From Mesotaenium endlicherianum (taxonomy: Eukaryota; Streptophyta; Zygnematophyceae; Zygnematales; Mesotaeniaceae): a stretch of 22,013 nucleotides of DNA. Of this stretch, positions 17,817-22,013 are shown one piece after another. A program made the position numbers and the translations under genes. The notes under the pieces were generated by a model. The model searched no databases and had not been told where the DNA came from. It was given only the letters and a program-made list of their open reading frames with translations. The stretch is from positions 4,025-26,037 of the forward strand of contig WELA01010152.1 of assembly GCA_009602735.1 (NCBI GenBank), written 5' to 3'. The stretch's first letter is position 1, and every line of letters begins with the position of its first letter.

Positions 17817-18598
17817 CTCTCTACTGGACAGCTAAGCTCGTGATGGCACGAACGCACTATAGAACTGGAGCACCTAAGCACGATGAAAACGACAACCACT
17901 TGGAACTCCATGGCACAATTTATCAGGGGAGGGGCTGCTAGCATGCCCCGCCGGCCTACTGCTAACAACAACCTCCCCAAAGGTGGTGGTCCAGACTCCC
18001 CTTCTCAGCTCACAGGCCTATGCTTGCTTCAGACCGTCAGCGCACCTCGTTCTCTCGCTGGTTTACACAAATGCCAACCCAATACCCTGCCCTGCTGCCT
18101 ATGCGTCGTGCAATAGCTGACTCTCTAAACGCTACAACTCGCTACACACTCCAGCCCCCATCACGCCTCTCTTATCCCCCCATCCCCACCCCAGCCCCTC
18201 CCCAGCCCCCTCCCCAGCTAGCAGAGCTGTGCTTTGGGTGAGGAGGCACGCCCTCATGCTCATGCTCATGCGCATGCTTGATTTCAGTACTAATGGACAG
18301 CCTATATTAACAACATTAGTAAGGCAAAAGGTCCAAGGCCAAATTCCACACAGCTCTGAAGTGAGGCCGAGCTGACAGGTGGCAGCACCACAATAACAGC
18401 CCCCGCCATAGTGGGAAAAGCGTCTCAAGGGGCTGCATCCACTCTCGGCCAATGAACAGGAGGCACGTTGCCGCCTCAGAGTTGAACCTCTCCCCCCTCT
18501 GCCGCCCGCCTCTTGCTCCTTCTTGTCGAGAGAGCCAGTGAAGTGGCAGGTGTGAGCGAGTCACTCACCCGCCGCCCGGCCCGCCCGCCAGTGGGAGT

Positions 18599-18689
18599 CT
18601 GCCTGCCTAACTGCCTGGCTGCCTGCCATCTTGCCTGCCATCTTGCCAGCTTGTCTCCCAGCCAGCCTGCCTGCCTGTCTGTCTGCCAA
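18599..18689. repeat. Imperfect CTGC tetranucleotide repeat
   Basis: Degenerate (TGCC)n/(CTGC)n tract with TGTC variants, in the DNA just downstream of the Tubby-like gene. Confidence 0.8.
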
Positions 18690-18848
18690 GGGAGCTAAGA
18701 GCGAAGCTAAGGGAGAGGAAAAGGGTGACTGCACGGCTTCGACAGAAAAAGCCCAAAAGAGAAGAAACGGGGGGATGAGAGGGGGTGGCTGCGTGGAGTG
18801 AGTGACTTGAAGCACGGAGGCCTCTTCCCAGGGCCCTCTTCCCGGGGC

Positions 18849-18962
18849 CTATTCACACGCCAGCTTCGTGTCGAAGCTGCTGAGGCAGATGGCGAAGGCC
18901 TGGAAGGCCGAGAGGGGGTAGCGGTAGTCCATGGTGAAGGCGTCCTTGGCTATCTTGCCAAA
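18849..18962 (-). CDS. Tubby-like protein, terminal exon
   Basis: Tubby-domain proteins fold into a 12-strand barrel around a central hydrophobic helix and bind phosphatidylinositol 4,5-bisphosphate; plant members usually add an N-terminal F-box. This exon encodes [20 protein letters not shown], then [17 protein letters not shown] and the TAG at 18851-18849. That is the hallmark Tubby C-terminus, including the central helix and the terminal ACE. The acceptor is GGGCTGCAG/TTT, phase 0, joining to the preceding exon (20209-20358) to give [15 protein letters not shown], as expected in plant family members. Confidence 0.95.
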   Translation of the reverse strand, partial: FGKIAKDAFTMDYRYPLSAFQAFAICLSSFDTKLACE

Positions 18963-20121
18963 CTGCAGCCCAGCACGCACACACACACACCACATACGCA
19001 CAATTTCCCCAACCCAACCGCCCCACACAAGGCACAAAGGGTACGCACACGCGCCCCCCCACATGGACCGACAGAATATGAGAAACACTGCAGCTTGAGC
19101 GACGCTTGCGGGATGCGGGGCAGCCTGGCGCTTCGGACCAGCCAGAAGACGACAAAAGACGGGGGCACTTGGGGCAGGGAGACGGGAGCACAGAGCACAG
19201 TCGCTGCACGGTATCACATAGCGAGAGGAGAGAGGGTACAAGCACAGCCAGCCGATGCTAACTGGCACACTTGATACACGGCTGGCTTGCTCAGCTGGCA
19301 ACACGTGTCACCAGCAGGCACACACACGCGCGCACAGGCACGCACACGGGCATGCACCCAGGCACGTATGCCACTACACAAACGCATAGGGTGCATACGG
19401 AGAGAGGCACACGGGCACCCACAGGCACGGTGGCAGGCAGACTGGCGGACTCGAACCGGCTTGTAGTGGCACAAAGAGCACAAAGGAATGTGTCAGGAAG
19501 CAGACTTGCTGCGTCTATGACCGGAAAGAGAGATGAAGAGGAGGAAGAGGAGGACGCGGACGAGCGAAGTCGCTCACACACACAACGAAAGGAGAAGCTA
19601 CCAGGGAGTGCTCTTCTCCACAGCACACGCCCTTCCCTCATTGTGATTCAAACGGCCAGGCCCGTCCCTCTTAAGTGTTGCATTCTTGTCTTCCAGGGAC
19701 AGCAGCACGCTTTCATTTCACAACAGTCACCAAGCAAAGGGGTCAGCGGCACGCTAAGACTCTCACAAAGATCCTCCAAACCGTCCAGCCCACGCGCACA
19801 CACACAACAGCGCACACGCACACGCACACCGCATATGCTCACAGGCAGAGCAGGGAGTACAAGCCAAGGTACCCATATGTCCTGTGCCCTGTGCCCTGCG
19901 CCCAGTGCTCCCCGCTGCGGCGCATGCGCATCTTGACCAACTTGCCCGTCCCAATCAGCAGCCAACAGGACTTCAGGCTGCCCGCAGCCACAACTAGGTG
20001 ACACACGCGGACACAAGAAGGACCAACAGCACCAGCACCAGCACCAGCTTGAAGATGGAGAAAGGGGAGCAGCAGGAGCAGGAGCCATGGAAGAAGGCAG
20101 CGGCGAGGGGGGGGGGGGGGN

Positions 20122-20186
<65 letters not shown>

Positions 20187-20208
20187 GAAGACGAGCAAAA
20201 CCATGTAC
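18963..20208 (-). other. Intron of Tubby-like gene (1246 bp), repeat-rich
   Basis: GT (20208-20207) to AG (18964-18963). It contains a CA/GT tract beside the acceptor (about 18970-18993 on the + strand as CACGCACACACACAC), more CA/CG-rich stretches at about 19318-19350 and 19793-19830, and a 79-base G homopolymer with one N at 20107-20185. The large ORFs in this interval on both strands are composition artefacts. Confidence 0.85.
20107..20185. repeat. 79-base G homopolymer with an N at 20121
   Basis: Uninterrupted G apart from one ambiguous base; C-rich on the coding (minus) strand of the intron. The true length is unreliable because such runs defeat most sequencing and assembly. Confidence 0.9.
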
Positions 20209-20358
20209 CTGCAGGAGGACCTTGTCGTGGTCGGTGGCCGCTAGCTGCTGCACCTGCTCCGACGCCGCCACCAGCTGGAAGTTCTTCACCGACGCCACCG
20301 TCACGCGCCCGCGGAAGTTAAGGCACCAGCACTGCAGCTGCTCGTGCCACCTTGGCGC
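20209..20358 (-). CDS. Tubby-like protein, penultimate exon (50 codons)
   Basis: Encodes [20 protein letters not shown], then [16 protein letters not shown] and a short variable stretch ending [20 protein letters not shown] and [15 protein letters not shown] are diagnostic of the plant Tubby-like family, which is why I place the organism in the green lineage. The acceptor is GAGAGCAG/GCG and the donor CTGCAG/GTACATG; both boundaries are phase 0, and joining keeps LVLKNK-APRWHEQ and [11 protein letters not shown]. The acceptor is preceded by a GT-rich tract in place of a normal pyrimidine tract. Confidence 0.95.
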
Positions 20359-20376
20359 CTGCTCTCGAGGCACCAA

Positions 20377-20424
20377 CAACACACACACACATACACACGC
20401 ACACACACGCGCGCACGTGCATGC
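20377..20424. repeat. CA/CG dinucleotide-rich tract
   Basis: ACACACACACATACACACGC and related units, ending ACGCGCGCACGTGC. On the gene strand this is a GT-rich tract about 20 bases upstream of the 3' splice site. Confidence 0.8.
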
Positions 20425-20607
20425 GTTCGGCAATGCTCGTCAGAGACAGGTCCATAGTTCCAAAGCTCACCAGAAGGCCCGCAGAACAAGCATGCCTGAC
20501 AGCTTCACGGCAGATCCGAAACATCCCCCATAAAAACACAAGACATCCAAGTTCTCAAGATAGCTGAGATGCCCACCCCTTCCACCCCTCTTCCCTCCTT
20601 CTCACAG

Positions 20608-20639
20608 ACGCGCGCGCGTGTGCGCGTGTGTGCGTGTGT
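20608..20639. repeat. Alternating purine-pyrimidine tract (CG/TG)
   Basis: 32 bp of nearly strict purine-pyrimidine alternation, beginning ACGCGCGCGCGTGTGCGCGT; a sequence type able to adopt Z-DNA. Confidence 0.75.
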
Positions 20640-20760
20640 CCTGTAGCAGTGCATGAAGTGGGGCCCAAGAGAACAGGCGGGTCAAGCTCAAGGCCTCAGA
20701 GGTGACAGCAGGAAGGCGACCAGGCGGATATGAAGATGCTGACAACATAGTATTTTAAGG

Positions 20761-20764
<4 letters not shown>

Positions 20765-20803
<39 letters not shown>
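20765..20803. repeat. (TG)19 microsatellite
   Basis: Perfect TG dinucleotide repeat of about 19 units in the intron of the Tubby-like gene. Confidence 0.95.
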
Positions 20804-20805
<2 letters not shown>

Positions 20806-21054
20806 CATGCAACACAAGTCCCACAAATCAAATGAACCTTACCAGGGAAATCAAACTATAGGTCGCATGGGTCGAGAAAGTCAGGCAAGAGCACAGCTAC
20901 AGGGGGAGTTGGCAAACGAGCGCGAGAGGCAGGCCAGCGAGCAAGCAAGCCCAAAAGGCGTGCCAGGCGCACGCACGCACAAGAGGCGAGCGGGCGAGCG
21001 CCTGAGGCAAGTAGAACTAAGAGCACGCAAGTGTGAAATCAACACAACACGCAC

Positions 21055-21287
21055 CTTGTTCTTGAGGACCAGGGGGCTGTCCTTGAGCGCGGGCCCCGCG
21101 GCGACGGGCAGCGTGCACTTGCAGTCAGCCGCGCTGCAGTCTGCCACCGCCGCCACACGTGCCTTGAGCGGCGACAAGGCAGCAGCTGACGCTGCCGCCA
21201 CGGCGGTGGGTGACGAGCTGGCGTCGATCTCCAGCAGCGACGCTGCGCTGGTGCCCATGAACTCCATGGGGGAGGGCACTGACCCGC
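21055..21287 (-). CDS. Tubby-like protein, internal exon with variable insert (77 codons)
   Basis: Encodes GSVPSPMEFMGTSAASLLEI, an Ala/Ser-rich stretch, then LPVAAGPALKDSPLVLKNK. Plant Tubby-like proteins have a variable loop here, ending in LVLKNKAPRW; SVPSPMEF sits where those proteins have a TAPTQTEF-like motif. The donor AAG/GTGCGTG is phase 0. The proposed acceptor GGCGGCAG/GC makes the exon start with the last two bases of a Gly codon, but this start is a best guess, because CAG-like sites recur in the GCC-repeat DNA around it. The loop is Ala/Ser/Cys-rich and unlike any one relative. Confidence 0.75.
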
Positions 21288-21622
21288 CTGCCGCCGCCGC
21301 CGCGAGCACCCCCCCCCACGCACGGAGTAGTACGTGTCAGTCCAAGTCTCACACTCCTTGACTCACTCCTGGCAGGCTGACGCCAACTTGCACGATGTGC
21401 CACACGTCCAAACCTTGCAGCGAGCACACTGCTGGCCTCAATGTCCTGGGTAGGTGCAGCTTAGAGGGGGGCAAGGGAGAAAAGAGGCGAGAGCCCAGGG
21501 CGAGCAAGGGCAAGCGCGCGGGGGNTTGTGCAAGATGTAAGACCAATGCGACTGGAGTGCTGCGCGTGACGCAGGAGCAGGGCTTGCGTATGTGCGTGCG
21601 TGCATGCAAGCGACAAGCGTAC
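21288..21622 (-). other. Interval where the central Tubby exon(s) should be; contains N at 21525
   Basis: Between the two flanking exons the Tubby domain should encode the segment that in plants reads like SNFLGTKF...GPRRM (about 80 residues). I could not find it in any minus-strand frame here. The upstream exon ends with two bases of a codon and the downstream exon begins with two, so they cannot be joined in frame. An ambiguous base at 21525 may mark a collapsed assembly gap. Confidence 0.6.
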
Positions 21623-21752
21623 CGCAGCTTGCCGACGTAGTTGTTGCTGCCGCGCGACATGTCGTCCTGGTCCAGCGAGATGATGTAGTCCGTGCTCGTT
21701 GCGCGCCGGCACTTGCGCGCCGCTAGCAGGAACTTGCCATTCTCGATGGAGG
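21623..21752 (-). CDS. Tubby-like protein, exon encoding start of the Tubby domain
   Basis: Encodes [30 protein letters not shown] and [12 protein letters not shown], flanked by partial codons. This is the first conserved block of the Tubby domain after the domain start; relatives read [12 protein letters not shown]...YVGKLRSNFLGTKF. The basic cluster RKCRR is typical. The acceptor is GGGATTTCAG/CC and the donor CTGCG/GTACGC, so the exon starts with two bases and ends with two bases of split codons (130 nt). The N-terminal region, including any F-box, must lie to the right of the window or in upstream exons. Confidence 0.92.
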
Positions 21753-22013
21753 CTGAAATCCCGCCCCCGTGCACGCCCAGGCCCGCACCGAAAGCGCAAG
21801 AGAGAAAGAAGACCGAAACCATCAGTACAAAGCATGTGACGACACCTGCCTCTGATTCTGTTTTCTTCTGTCTCTCCCGCCTCTCTCCCCCCAGCCCTGC
21901 CAGGCAAGGCCACGCCACAGGCCCGGCTCTGAATAAAAATGACCCTTCTACTGATACTCCCTTGTCCCTTCATTGACATAGTGCACTTCCCCCATCACCC
22001 CAACCCCCCACCC
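21753..22013 (-). other. Upstream intron of Tubby-like gene
   Basis: No further Tubby or F-box exon was recognised up to the edge of the window. The overlapping long ORFs on both strands show no domain and probably reflect GC-rich intron sequence. Confidence 0.55.

Larger units (their letters stand above)
16901..18848. other. Region downstream of the Tubby-like gene; simple repeats
   Basis: No protein-coding gene was recognised. Base composition rises toward the right. The 3' UTR of the minus-strand Tubby-like gene must start at 18848 and extend leftward by an unknown length; I could not identify its polyadenylation signal. Simple repeats are listed separately. Confidence 0.45.
20359..21054 (-). 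other. Intron of Tubby-like gene (696 bp)
   Basis: GTGCGTG donor at 21054 and AG at 20360-20359. It holds a CA/CG tract (about 20377-20424), an alternating purine-pyrimidine stretch (20608-20639) and a perfect TG repeat (20765-20803). Confidence 0.85.

Noticed and set aside
17441..17941. 166-residue + strand ORF with a long Leu stretch resembling a membrane segment
   Set aside because: The Leu run comes from the CTG/CTC repeat; no conserved domain or start context supports a gene.
18849..19304. Reading the whole 151-residue minus-strand ORF as the Tubby C-terminal coding region
   Set aside because: Tubby similarity begins abruptly at a CTGCAG acceptor at 18962; the upstream part is CA-repeat intron.
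19648..20433. 261-residue minus-strand ORF with a poly-Pro run, and poly-Gly ORFs on the + strand
   Set aside because: The runs are translations of the 79-base G homopolymer. Only the part at 20209-20358 is coding (Tubby exon), and it is spliced.
21414..21445. 32-nt candidate exon between the two Tubby exons (acceptor CTACCCAG, donor CAAG/GTTTGG) whose length fits the phase gap
   Set aside because: It would encode about RTLRPAVCSLQ, unlike the conserved SNFLGTKF block, and is far too short to replace the missing ~80 residues.

Overview
The window is eukaryotic nuclear DNA from the green plant lineage. The right end carries split exons of a plant-type Tubby-like gene with GT/AG splice sites. 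The left two thirds is transposable-element DNA of plant type: Ty3/gypsy LTR retrotransposons primed by initiator-Met tRNA, and MULE-like inverted-repeat elements. A streptophyte alga or an early-diverging land plant fits best (GC-rich genes, CA/GT and G-rich microsatellites, Tubby wording closest to the plant family). I cannot name the species, and no complete host gene lies inside the window.

Layout. (1) 1-3303, minus strand: the 5' part of an apparently intact Ty3/gypsy element, in order LTR (503 bp), primer-binding site, gag, then pol (protease and reverse transcriptase) running off the left edge. Gag and pol are joined by what looks like a textbook -1 ribosomal frameshift signal. (2) 3437-8096, minus strand: a decayed, internally deleted second Ty3/gypsy relic with a 706-bp 5' LTR, broken gag, protease remnant, truncated RT and a longer diverged 3' LTR holding a 53-bp tandem repeat. 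(3) 8112-8378: a short decayed tyrosine-recombinase-like fragment. (4) 8.4-10.6 kb: AT-rich non-coding DNA with a diverged direct repeat. (5) 10.7-14.85 kb: a large imperfect inverted repeat whose two arms each hold a similar promoter-side block, a 3' splice site, a short ATG exon and a GTAAGTT donor, facing each other. Two 0.97-kb MULE-type MITEs in opposite orientation sit in its middle, one with a perfect 9-bp target duplication. (6) 15.1-15.7 kb: hairpins plus a tRNA-like pol III A/B-box segment. (7) 15.8-18.8 kb: non-coding DNA with simple repeats. (8) 18.85-21.75 kb, minus strand: four exons of a Tubby-like protein gene. Its introns are rich in CA/GT, CG and poly-G tracts. The central part of the Tubby domain is missing and the flanking exon phases do not match.

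The best candidates for follow-up are the gag-pol frameshift cassette, the nested MULE-MITE pair inside the inverted gene-start modules, and the missing central Tubby exon(s) next to an ambiguous base.
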